Shown here: positions 15,342-23,480 of the stretch, one piece after another
Layout of the letters: the number at the start of each line of letters is the position of its first letter
Position numbering within the stretch: position 1 is the stretch's first letter
From: Streptomyces sp. BV286
Lineage (GTDB): Bacteria > Actinomycetota > Actinomycetes > Streptomycetales > Streptomycetaceae
Length of the DNA stretch: 50,929 bases
NCBI RefSeq assembly: GCF_019090165.1
Contig: NZ_JAHRIB010000080.1
Coordinates: forward strand, 1-50,929
Direction: 5' to 3'
Translations under genes and position numbers: made by a program
Notes under the pieces: model-generated
What the model was told of the DNA's origin: nothing
The model's database searches: none
The model's input: only the letters and a program-made list of their open reading frames with translations

Positions 15342-17909
15342 GTGCTGAAGGCGACACTCCGGAGTTTCCTCGCCCACAAGGGCCGGCTGCTGCTCTCGGC
15401 GCTGGCCGTCGTCCTGTCCGTGGCGTTCGTCGCGGGCAGCCTGATCTTCTCGGACACCGTCAGCCGTACGTTCGACCGGCTCTTCGCGTCCACGTCGGCC
15501 GACGTGACCGTGGCCCCGAAGGACGACCTGAAGTCACAGATCCCCTCCGGGGCTGTCGAGACGGTGCCCACGAGCCTCGTGGACCGCATCGCGAAGGTCG
15601 ACGGGGTCGCCCTCGTGCGTCAGGACGTGTCCGTCGAGAACGTCACCGTCGTCGACAGTGACAACAAGTCGGTGGGCCCGACCACGGGCGCACCGACCAT
15701 CGCCGGCGACTGGTACGTCACCGCGCGCAGCCCCGTGAAGCTGACGTCCGGGCACGCCCCGCGCGGGCCCGGCGAGGCGCTCCTCGACGCGGACACCGCC
15801 GACAAGAAGCACGTGCGCATCGGTGACACGCTGACCGTGATCGCGCAGCCCGGGTCGTTCAAGGTTGAGGTCGTCGGGATCGCGACCTTCACGACCACCA
15901 ACCCCGGCGCCGCGCTCCTGTTCGTCGACCCGGCGGTCGCGTCCCAGAAGCTGCTGGGCAAGGCCGGGGCCGCCACCAGCATCCAGGTGGACGCGAAGGA
16001 GGGAGTGAGCGATGCGATGCTCAAGCAGCGCATCGCCGCGGAACTCGGCTCCGGCACCTACGAGTTGGAGACCGCGGACGAGCAGGCCGAGTCGGCGGCG
16101 TCCCAACTCGGCGGATTCCTCGACGTGATCAAGTACGTGATGCTCGGCTTCGCGGGGATCGCGGTCCTCGTCGGGATCTTCCTGATCGTCAACACCTTCT
16201 CCATGCTGATCGCCCAACGCACCCGCGAACTGGGCCTGTTGCGGGCGCTCGGCGCCGACCGGCGCCAGGTGCGCCGCTCCGTGCTCACGGAGGCGATGCT
16301 GCTGGGCCTGGTGGGCTCCACGCTCGGCCTGGCCGCGGGAATCGGGCTCGCGGCCGGACTGATCGAGCTCATGGGCCTGTTCGGCATGAACCTGAAGAGC
16401 ACCGAGATGGTCATCGGGTGGGGGACGCCCGTCGCCGCGTACGTCGTCGGGGTGGGCGTCACCTTCGTCGCGGCGTATCTTCCGGCCCGCCGCGCCGCCG
16501 GAGTGTCACCGATGGCCGCGCTGTCGGACGCCGAGATCGCCGGAGTGGGACGGCCGTTGCGGGTCCGGGCCGTCGTCGGATCGGTCGTCGGCGCGCTGGG
16601 CGCCGCGGCACTGGTGGGCTGCGCGACAGCGACGAAGACCTCGTCCGCCGCCTCCCTGCTGGGCCTCGGTGTCGTCCTCACCCTCACCGCGACGGTGATC
16701 GCCGGACCGTTGCTCGTCCGCCCGGTGATCCGTGTCCTCGGCGGCTTCTTCCCGGCCCTGTTCGGGCCGGTCGGCCGGATGAGCCAGCGCAACGCGCTGC
16801 GCAACCCGCGCCGCACGGGCGCCACCGCGGCCGCCCTGATGGTGGGCCTCGCCCTGGTCGGCGGCATGTCCGTGGCGAGCGCGTCCATGACCAAGTCCTT
16901 CGACCAGCAGATCGACAAGACGCTCGGCGCCGACTTCGTGGTGCAGAACGCCAACTTCATGCCGTTCCCGCAGGAGATCACCGAGAAGGTGAAGGACACG
17001 GACGGCGCGGGACTCGTCGTACGGCAGCGCTTCGCGCCGGTCGCCGTCCGGCTGCCCGACGGCAAGCGCGTCAAGACAACGGCGGCGGCCTACGAGTCCC
17101 AGCTGGACGAGGTCGCCCGCATCACCTACGCCGAGGGGGACACGGCCGCCGCGCTCGCGGACGGGAACATCGCCATGGACGCCGGCTTCGCGAAGGACCA
17201 CGACGTGCGCGTGGGGAGCACGATCCCCGTCGAGTTCCCCGCCGGGCGGAAGACCGAGCTGAAGGTGGCGGCGCTGACCGACCAGGACGCCGCCGAGGGC
17301 TTCGGAACGCAGGGCGGGCTCTTCCTCGGCTTCGGCACCGTCGAGAAGTACGTGCCCGGTGGCCAGGACTCCGCGCTGTACGTGAACGCGGCCGCCGGCG
17401 CCTCCGCCGACACGCTGCGCTCCAACCTCGACAAGGCACTCGACCCGTACCCCCAGGTGCAGGTCCGCGACCTCGCCGACTACAAGAAGCTGATCCACGA
17501 CCAGATCGCCGTCCTGCTCTATCTGGTGTACGCCCTGCTGGGACTCGCGATCGTCATCGCGGTGCTCGGAGTGGTCAACACCCTTGCCCTGTCGGTGGTG
17601 GAACGCACCCGCGAGATCGGACTGCTGCGCGCGATCGGGCTCGCCCGGCGCCAGCTGCGGCGGATGATCAGGCTGGAGTCGGTGGTGATCGCCGTGTTCG
17701 GCGCGGTGCTCGGCCTGGCCCTCGGGCTCGTCTGGGGCGTGTGCGTGCAGCAGGTCCTCGCACTGCAGGGGATGACGGCGTTCGCGATCCCGTGGACCAC
17801 CCTCGTCGCGGTCGTCGTGGGCTCGGCCGTCGTGGGCATCGTGGCGGCGCTACTGCCCGCGTTGCGCGCGTCGCGCATGAACGTGCTGGCGGCCATCGCG
17901 CACGAGTGA
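15342..17909 (+). CDS. FtsX-like ABC permease (MacB family, duplicated)
   Basis: 855 aa with a GTG start (GAGGCAG upstream). N-terminal TM LLSALAVVLSVAFVAGSLIF, then a large extracellular MacB_PCD domain (about 50-240), an FtsX domain with three TMs (about 255-390), a further TM pair (about 410-460), a second extracellular domain, and a second FtsX domain (about 720-855). The conserved RTRELGLLRALGADRRQVRR and RTREIGLLRAIGLARRQLRR copies mark the two FtsX repeats. It forms an exporter or mechanotransmission complex with the preceding ATPase. Substrate unknown. No regulator or two-component system adjoins it, unlike the bacitracin-type versions. Confidence 0.93.
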   Translation: MLKATLRSFLAHKGRLLLSALAVVLSVAFVAGSLIFSDTVSRTFDRLFASTSADVTVAPKDDLKSQIPSGAVETVPTSLVDRIAKVDGVALVRQDVSVENVTVVDSDNKSVGPTTGAPTIAGDWYVTARSPVKLTSGHAPRGPGEALLDADTADKKHVRIGDTLTVIAQPGSFKVEVVGIATFTTTNPGAALLFVDPAVASQKLLGKAGAATSIQVDAKEGVSDAMLKQRIAAELGSGTYELETADEQAESAASQLGGFLDVIKYVMLGFAGIAVLVGIFLIVNTFSMLIAQRTRELGLLRALGADRRQVRRSVLTEAMLLGLVGSTLGLAAGIGLAAGLIELMGLFGMNLKSTEMVIGWGTPVAAYVVGVGVTFVAAYLPARRAAGVSPMAALSDAEIAGVGRPLRVRAVVGSVVGALGAAALVGCATATKTSSAASLLGLGVVLTLTATVIAGPLLVRPVIRVLGGFFPALFGPVGRMSQRNALRNPRRTGATAAALMVGLALVGGMSVASASMTKSFDQQIDKTLGADFVVQNANFMPFPQEITEKVKDTDGAGLVVRQRFAPVAVRLPDGKRVKTTAAAYESQLDEVARITYAEGDTAAALADGNIAMDAGFAKDHDVRVGSTIPVEFPAGRKTELKVAALTDQDAAEGFGTQGGLFLGFGTVEKYVPGGQDSALYVNAAAGASADTLRSNLDKALDPYPQVQVRDLADYKKLIHDQIAVLLYLVYALLGLAIVIAVLGVVNTLALSVVERTREIGLLRAIGLARRQLRRMIRLESVVIAVFGAVLGLALGLVWGVCVQQVLALQGMTAFAIPWTTLVAVVVGSAVVGIVAALLPALRASRMNVLAAIAHE

Positions 17910-17970
17910 TCGGTACGGGGCGCGGAGCAACGGTCCGAAACGTCACATCGCCCGCAGGTGAGGAGAGTTC

Positions 17971-18858
17971 ATGCCGCGCCCCTTCCGTTTCGCAGCCAGC
18001 CTCGTCACGCCCGCCCCCGCGGGCGAATGGCGCGCCAAGTGCCGCCGCGCCGAGGAGCTCGGCTACGACGTGATCCTGGTCGCCGATCATCTCGGCATGC
18101 CCGCTCCCTTCCCCTCGCTGGTCGCGGCCGCCGCGGCGACCGAGCGGCCCCGTCTCGGCACGTTCGTGCTCAACGCCGGGTTCTGGAACCCGGCGCTGCT
18201 CGCCCGCGAGGTCGCCACCACGGACGCGCTCACCGGCGGACGCCTCGAACTGGGGCTCGGCACCGGATACGTACAGGCCGAGCACGACACGGCCGGGCTC
18301 CCGTACGGTTCGCCGCGCGAGCGTGTGGACCACCTGCGGCACACGGTCAAGGAGCTGGACCGGCTGCTCGGCGCGGCGGACCGGCCGCCGGGGGCGGCGC
18401 AAGAGCGGGTGCCGCTGCTCCTCGGCGGCAACGGCGACCGGATGCTGCGGCTGACCGCCGAACACGCGGACATCGCGGCCTTCACCGCCGCGCGCACGGT
18501 GCGGGGCAGCACGACCGGAACCCTGGAGCCGCTCTCCGCCGAGGAGATCGACGAACGGGTGGCCCTCTACCTGCGCCTCGCCGCCGACCGCCCCGAACCC
18601 GCCGAACTGAACCTGCTCGTCCAGCTGGTCGTCGTCACGGACGACCCGCAGGGCGCCGTCCAGCCTCTCCTCCCCCACATCCCGCACCTCACCGAGGAGC
18701 AGGTCCTGGAGCTGCCGATCGTGCTGGCCGGCTCGGTGGAGCAGATCAGGGAGAAGGTCCGGGCGGTACGGGAGCGGTACGGATTCTCGTACCTGACGGT
18801 GCTGGAGCCGTACATGGAGGCCTTCGGGGCGGTCATCGCGGGGCTCCAGGGCGAGTGA
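17971..18858 (+). CDS. LLM-class F420-dependent oxidoreductase
   Basis: 295 aa. Bacterial luciferase-like TIM barrel: FRFAASLVTPAPAGEWRAKC, ELGYDVILVADHLG, REVATTDALTGGRLELGLGTGYV, then LLLGGNGDRMLRLTAEHADI. This layout fits the TIGR03621-type F420-dependent subfamily of actinobacteria. It probably uses F420 (or FMN) to oxidise or reduce a small substrate, which is not known. The ATG follows GAGGAGAG. It starts 61 bp after the FtsX permease stop and may be cotranscribed, though no functional link is evident. Confidence 0.9.
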   Translation: MPRPFRFAASLVTPAPAGEWRAKCRRAEELGYDVILVADHLGMPAPFPSLVAAAAATERPRLGTFVLNAGFWNPALLAREVATTDALTGGRLELGLGTGYVQAEHDTAGLPYGSPRERVDHLRHTVKELDRLLGAADRPPGAAQERVPLLLGGNGDRMLRLTAEHADIAAFTAARTVRGSTTGTLEPLSAEEIDERVALYLRLAADRPEPAELNLLVQLVVVTDDPQGAVQPLLPHIPHLTEEQVLELPIVLAGSVEQIREKVRAVRERYGFSYLTVLEPYMEAFGAVIAGLQGE

Positions 18859-18992
18859 CCGCGGCCGGGCCTGCCCGGAACGCGCAGGGCATGCGCTGCG
18901 GAGGGCCTGCGGATGCGCGCGAGTGCGGGCGAGGACGCGTCCGCATCGTGGAATCCGATGACCGTGCGCTTCGGCCGTGATGGGATCGGGCC

Positions 18993-19418
18993 ATGAATGA
19001 TCTTCGGATACGTGCCGCCGCGCCGGAAGACCTCGACGCCGTTCTCGCCTTCTGGAAGACCGCCGCCGAGGGCACCAGCATCAGTGACGACCGGGCCGGG
19101 GTGGAGCGCCTGATCGCGCGCGACCCCGAGGCGCTGATCCTCGCCGAGCGGGACGGGGAGCTCGTGGGCACCGTCATCGCGGGCTTCGACGGCTGGCGCT
19201 GTCATCTGTACCGGCTGGCGGTGGACCCGGCCCGGCGCCGCCAGGGCATCGGCTCGGCGCTTCTGACAGCGGCCGAGGAACGGTTCGTGCGCCTCGGCGG
19301 GCGCCGGGGCGACGCGATGGTTCTGGCACGCAACGAGACGGCACACCATGCCTGGCGCGCGGCGGGGTACACGCCGGAAGAGCACTGGCGGCGTTGGGTC
19401 AAGCCGCTGGTCGAGTGA
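18993..19418 (+). CDS. GNAT family N-acetyltransferase
   Basis: 141 aa, single GNAT domain. IRAAAPEDLDAVLAFWKTA begins the fold; the acetyl-CoA loop is VDPARRRQGIGSALL (R/Q-x-x-G-x-G). NETAHHAWRAAGYTPE is the usual beta6-alpha4 segment. It acetylates a small molecule or protein amine; substrate unknown. A 10-bp perfect hairpin follows 18 bases after the stop. Confidence 0.9.
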   Translation: MNDLRIRAAAPEDLDAVLAFWKTAAEGTSISDDRAGVERLIARDPEALILAERDGELVGTVIAGFDGWRCHLYRLAVDPARRRQGIGSALLTAAEERFVRLGGRRGDAMVLARNETAHHAWRAAGYTPEEHWRRWVKPLVE

Positions 19419-19436
19419 CCGCAGCCGGGACACCAC

Positions 19437-19460
19437 CGGTCCTTCGCTCACGAAGGACCG
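19437..19460 (+). terminator. Strong hairpin terminator after the GNAT gene
   Basis: CGGTCCTTCG (19437-19446), loop CTCA, CGAAGGACCG (19451-19460): a perfect 10-bp stem with a tetraloop. Confidence 0.75.
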
Positions 19461-19592
19461 CACGGTCCCCGAGGAAAGGTGAGAGCGTCCGCCCATGGGC
19501 GAGCCTTCCGACCACCGACGGCACGGCGTCCCGCCACGCCGACATCGAGCGATTCCTCCGCCCCTGCCCGATCATGGGACGGAGGTGACCCG

Positions 19593-20948
19593 ATGACCGA
19601 AGTGCTCCTCCTCGCCGTGGCGGTGGTGCTCTCGCTGGCCTGCGGCGCCTTCGTCGCGGCCGAGTTCTCACTGACCACCGTCGAGCGCAGCCAACTGGAG
19701 CGGGCCGTCGAGCGCGGCGAGGTCGGCGCGGCGGGCGCCCTCAGGGCCGTACGGAACCTCACCTTCCAGCTCTCCGGCGCTCAGCTCGGCATCACGGTCA
19801 CCAACCTCGTCGTCGGCATGCTCGCCGAGCCGTCCGTCGCCAAGCTCATCGCCGGTCCCCTCGAAGCCGCCGGGGTACCTCCGTCGGCCACCTCGTCCGT
19901 CGCTCTGGTGATCGGTACGGCCCTGTCGACGGTCTTCCTGATGGTCGTCGGCGAGCTGGTGCCCAAGAACTGGGCGATCTCCTCGCCACTCGCCGTGGCC
20001 AAGCGGGTGGCGACGCCGCAGCGCTGGTTCAGTGCGGTGTTCCGGCCGTTCATCACCCATCTCAACAACACCGCCAACCGTGTCGTACGCCGCTTCGGCA
20101 TCGAGCCGGCCGAGGAGCTGGCCTCCGCGCGCGGCCCGCAGGAACTGGTCGCCCTGGCCCGGCACTCCGCGAAGGAGGGGGCCCTGGAGGCGGACACCGC
20201 AGAACTGTTCGTCCGTACGCTGAACCTCGCCGACCTCACCGCGGAGAACGTGATGACTCCGCGCGTCCAGGTCATCGCCCTCGACGTCCAGGCGACCTGC
20301 GAGGACGTGGCGAACGCGACCCGGGCGACCGGGCTGTCCCGCTTCCCGGTCTACCGCGGCAACCTCGACTCGGTCGTCGGAGTCGCACACATCAAGGACG
20401 TCATCACCGTGCCCGCCGACAGGAGGGCCCGTACGCCCGTGTCCCAGGTGATGCGCGAGCCCCTTCTCGTACCGGAGACGCTGACCGTCGACCGGCTGCT
20501 GGACCGGCTGTCCGGCAAGCGCACGATGGCCGTCGTCATCGACGAGTACGGCGGCACCGCCGGGGTCGCCACCCTCGAGGACATCGTCGAGGAGGTCGTC
20601 GGGGAGGTGCGCGACGAGCACGACCCGCACGAGACGCCCGACCTGGCCCCGGCCGGCACGGACGACGAGGGCCGCACGCTGTACTCGGCCGACGGCTCCG
20701 TCCGCACCGACCGCCTGGCCCGGGTCGGCCTGCGCGCGCCCGACGGGCCGTACGAGACGCTCGCGGGCCTGGTCGCGACCGAACTCGGGCGCATCCCCGC
20801 CGAAGGGGACACGGTCGAGGTCGCCGGTTGGCGGCTGGACGTGGTGGACGCGACGGGGCGGCGGGCCGCCCGGGTACTGATGCACACGCCGGACGCCACG
20901 GACAGCCGTGCCGACGGGGCCGGACCGGAAGGAGGGCGGCGACGATGA
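19593..20948 (+). CDS. CNNM/CBS-pair/CorC_HlyC membrane protein
   Basis: 451 aa. N-terminal DUF21/CNNM transmembrane domain with three to four TMs (LLLAVAVVLSLACGAFVAAE, the SALVIGTALSTVFLMVVGEL region), ending in the conserved GELVPKN. Then two CBS domains (about 210-335, ENVMTPRVQVIALDV and TMAVVIDEYGGTAGVATLED) and a C-terminal CorC_HlyC domain. Labelled hemolysin-like in databases; the family is now linked to Mg2+/Co2+ export and ion homeostasis. The ATG follows GGAGGTGA. It overlaps the second CNNM gene by 4 bp (ATGA), suggesting a heteromeric pair. Confidence 0.93.
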   Translation: MTEVLLLAVAVVLSLACGAFVAAEFSLTTVERSQLERAVERGEVGAAGALRAVRNLTFQLSGAQLGITVTNLVVGMLAEPSVAKLIAGPLEAAGVPPSATSSVALVIGTALSTVFLMVVGELVPKNWAISSPLAVAKRVATPQRWFSAVFRPFITHLNNTANRVVRRFGIEPAEELASARGPQELVALARHSAKEGALEADTAELFVRTLNLADLTAENVMTPRVQVIALDVQATCEDVANATRATGLSRFPVYRGNLDSVVGVAHIKDVITVPADRRARTPVSQVMREPLLVPETLTVDRLLDRLSGKRTMAVVIDEYGGTAGVATLEDIVEEVVGEVRDEHDPHETPDLAPAGTDDEGRTLYSADGSVRTDRLARVGLRAPDGPYETLAGLVATELGRIPAEGDTVEVAGWRLDVVDATGRRAARVLMHTPDATDSRADGAGPEGGRRR

Positions 20949-21967
20949 CGGCCGTACAACTGCTGATCGGCCTGGCGACCCTGGTCGTGAACGCCTTCTT
21001 CGTGGGGGCCGAGTTCGCGCTGATCTCCGTGCGCCGCAGCCAGATCGAACAGTCCATGGAGAGCGGCGGGACCGGGGACCGGCGGGCGCGCGCCGTGCTC
21101 TGGGGGCTGGAGCACGTGTCCGCCCTGATGGCGGCCGCGCAGCTCGGCATCACGCTGTGCACGCTGGTCCTGGGCGTGGTAGCCGAGCCCGCGATCGCGC
21201 ATCTGCTGGAGCCGCTGTTCCACGCGGTGGGGCTTTCCTCCGGCACGGGGCACGCGATCTCGTTCGTGATCGCGCTCAGCCTGGCCACGTATCTGCACAT
21301 GCTGCTCGGCGAGATGGTGCCGAAGAACATCGCGCTCGCCGAGCCGGTGCGGACGGCGCTGCTCCTCGGTCCGCCGCTGGTCGGCCTGTCGCGGGCGCTG
21401 CGGCCGGTGATCTTCACGGTCAACGCGTTCGCCAACGGGCTGCTGAAGCTGCTGCGCGTCGAGGTCCGGGACGAGGTGTCGGCGACCTTCTCGGACACCG
21501 AGCTGGCCCGGCTGGTGAAGGACGCCAGCGAGGCGGGGCTCATCGACGACCGCGCCCAGGAACGTCTGCACGACGCCCTGGAACTGGGACGCCGTCCCGT
21601 GCGGGACGTGGTGCTGCCGCTGGAGCGCGTCGTCTACGCGCGCCTGGGTGTCACGCCCGAGCAGCTGGAGGCCCTGTCCGCCGAGTCCGGGTTCTCCCGC
21701 TTCCCCGTGGTGGACGACGGGCTGCGCATCGTCGGCTACCTCCACGTCAAGGACGCCCTGGACGCGATGCCGCGCGACCTGCGGTTCCGGGTCCAGGACA
21801 TGCGGCCCATCGCCCGCGTCCGCGAGGGCACGCCGCTCGACGACGTCCTGACGGCGATGCGGCGCAGTCGTACGCATCTCGCCGCGGTGCTCGGCACGGA
21901 CGGGCGGCTGGCGGGTCTGGTGACGATGGAGGACGTGCTGAGGGAGCTGTTCGGTCAGCCCGTGTGA
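20945..21967 (+). CDS. CNNM/CBS-pair membrane protein lacking CorC_HlyC
   Basis: 340 aa. CNNM domain (NAFFVGAEFALISVRRSQIE, AAQLGITLCTLVLGVVAEPA, GEMVPKNIAL), then two CBS domains (about 200-335). The C-terminal CorC_HlyC domain of its upstream neighbour is absent; the protein ends after the second CBS (VTMEDVLRELFGQPV). The ATGA overlap with the upstream gene makes translational coupling likely. A long and short CNNM pair is common in actinobacteria, and the two may form a mixed ion transporter. Confidence 0.93.
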   Translation: MTAVQLLIGLATLVVNAFFVGAEFALISVRRSQIEQSMESGGTGDRRARAVLWGLEHVSALMAAAQLGITLCTLVLGVVAEPAIAHLLEPLFHAVGLSSGTGHAISFVIALSLATYLHMLLGEMVPKNIALAEPVRTALLLGPPLVGLSRALRPVIFTVNAFANGLLKLLRVEVRDEVSATFSDTELARLVKDASEAGLIDDRAQERLHDALELGRRPVRDVVLPLERVVYARLGVTPEQLEALSAESGFSRFPVVDDGLRIVGYLHVKDALDAMPRDLRFRVQDMRPIARVREGTPLDDVLTAMRRSRTHLAAVLGTDGRLAGLVTMEDVLRELFGQPV

Positions 21968-22089
21968 CGGTGTCGGTGGCACGGGCGGTGGCGGTGTTGT
22001 CGTAAGGGCCGTGTCGGCGTCGGTCGCCGCTGCGCGGGGTGTGCCCGCCGTGCGCACCCAGCGGCAGACCGGCGGGTATGTGCACGCGA

Positions 22090-22095
22090 TATCAT
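22090..22095 (+). promoter_or_regulatory. -10 element before the SGNH gene
   Basis: TATCAT ten bases before the ATG at 22106, with no Shine-Dalgarno between (TTCTTCCGCC). This predicts a very short or absent leader. Confidence 0.4.
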
Positions 22096-22105
22096 TTCTT
22101 CCGCC

Positions 22106-22897
22106 ATGCAGACGAACGCCACCTTCACCAGCCTTGTCGCCGTCGGCGACTCCTTCACCGAGGGCATGTCGGACCGCCTTCCCGACGGCTCGTACCGGGG
22201 CTGGGCGGATCTCCTCGCGGCCCGGATGGCCGCGCAGACGCCCGGCTTCCGCTACGCCAACCTCGCGGTGCGCGGGAAGCTCATCGGACAGATCGTCGCC
22301 GAGCAGGTGGACGTCGCGGTGGCCATGCAGCCCGACGTGATCACGCTGGTCGGCGGCCTGAACGACACCCTGCGGCCCAAGTGCGACATGGTGCGGGTCC
22401 GCGAGCTCCTGGAAGAGGCCGTGGAGCGTCTGGCGCCGGCCTGCAAGCAGCTCGTCCTGATGCGCAGCCCCGGACGCCAGGGCCCGGTACTGGAACGGTT
22501 CCGCCCCCGCATGGAGGAACTGTTCGTCTGCATCGACGATCTCGCCTCCCGCCACGGAGCACTCGTGGTCGACCTCTACGGAGCGGCGTCCCTGGGCGAC
22601 CCCCGCATGTGGGACGTGGACCGGCTGCACCTGACGGGCGAGGGGCACCGGCGGGTCGCCGAGGCGGTCTGGCAGGCACTCGGGCACGCGGCGGAGGACG
22701 CCGAGTGGCACACCCCGATGCCGGCTTCCGCCCCGCCCGGCTGGGCCGCCCGTCGGGTGGCCGACGCGCGCTTCGCCCGCCAGTACCTACTGCCGTGGAT
22801 CGGCCGCCGGCTGACCGGCCGCTCGTCGGGCGACGGCCGCCCGCCCAAACGACCGGAACTGCTGCCGTACGAGGAGTACCGGGGGCCGGTGGATTAG
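22106..22897 (+). CDS. SGNH/GDSL hydrolase
   Basis: 263 aa. Block I AVGDSFTEGMSD with nucleophile Ser16, block II region ANLAVRGK, block III GGLND (oxyanion Asn), and block V DRLHLTGEGHRRVAE with the Asp-His pair. No signal peptide, so it is cytoplasmic. An esterase, lipase or acyl-hydrolase role is expected; substrate unknown. About 50 C-terminal residues are basic and outside the domain (RQYLLPWIGRRLTGRSSGDG). The ATG has no ribosome site. Confidence 0.92.
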   Translation: MQTNATFTSLVAVGDSFTEGMSDRLPDGSYRGWADLLAARMAAQTPGFRYANLAVRGKLIGQIVAEQVDVAVAMQPDVITLVGGLNDTLRPKCDMVRVRELLEEAVERLAPACKQLVLMRSPGRQGPVLERFRPRMEELFVCIDDLASRHGALVVDLYGAASLGDPRMWDVDRLHLTGEGHRRVAEAVWQALGHAAEDAEWHTPMPASAPPGWAARRVADARFARQYLLPWIGRRLTGRSSGDGRPPKRPELLPYEEYRGPVD

Positions 22898-22919
22898 GGG
22901 CGGCACCCGCGGCGCGGCG

Positions 22920-22955
22920 GCGGTGGTACGAGGCCTGGCGGTGGTACGAGGCCTG
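22920..22955. repeat. Perfect 18-bp tandem duplication
   Basis: GCGGTGGTACGAGGCCTG occurs at 22920-22937 and again at 22938-22955, in the gap between the SGNH and DUF4326 genes. Confidence 0.9.
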
Positions 22956-23048
22956 CGGCCCTGGTGGGCAGGCGGGCGGGTGGCGTACACCGTCCGTGCG
23001 GCGCATGATCGGGCTCGCCGCCCCCGAGCGAGCGTGAACGGAGAGCCC

Positions 23049-23420
23049 GTGACCACGACCGTGATCAACCTCAAGGGACACATCCACGAGTTCGGCGCCC
23101 GGCTGGAGCGGGCCCCGGCGGACCTGGTCTACGTCGGCCGGCGCTGGACCATGGGGCACTGGGACCTCCCCCGGCACCCGCTCTACAACCCGTTCGCCTA
23201 CGACACCCCCACCAGGAAACGCGACGGAACCCGCGCCGAGGTGATGGCCAAGTACCGGGCGTACCTCCTCGAACGCCCGGACCTGCTGGCTCTGGTGCCC
23301 GAACTGCGCGGCAGGACACTGGCCTGCTGGTGCACGCCCGAGCTGTGCCACGGCGACATCCTGGCGGAACTCGCCGACGCCGGGCCCACCCCACCCGCCG
23401 CCCCCGGTCCGCTCTCGTAG
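23049..23420 (+). CDS. DUF4326 domain protein
   Basis: 123 aa with a GTG start at 23049 behind CGGAGAG; the next in-frame GTG upstream (23034) has no ribosome site. Core: DLVYVGRRWTMGHWDLPRHP, FRKxGTRxEVxAKYRxYL-like stretch, and GRTLACWCTPELCHGDIL. The Cys-Trp-Cys...Cys-His cluster (CWC-x5-CH) looks metal-binding and is the most conserved part of DUF4326. Function unknown; the family is found on phage and host genomes and has been suspected of nucleotide or DNA-related roles. It is followed closely by purB. Confidence 0.88.
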   Translation: MTTTVINLKGHIHEFGARLERAPADLVYVGRRWTMGHWDLPRHPLYNPFAYDTPTRKRDGTRAEVMAKYRAYLLERPDLLALVPELRGRTLACWCTPELCHGDILAELADAGPTPPAAPGPLS

Positions 23421-23465
23421 GTTCCGACGAACGGGCCCGCGGCGCCGGCCTGCAGGAACCGCCAG

Positions 23466-23480
23466 TAGAATTCCTCCACG
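23466..23480 (+). promoter_or_regulatory. Leaderless promoter of purB
   Basis: TAGAAT (23466-23471) lies eight bases before the GTG at 23480. No Shine-Dalgarno is present next to that GTG, and no TTGACA is evident at -35. The transcript is predicted to start at or within two bases of the start codon. Confidence 0.5.
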
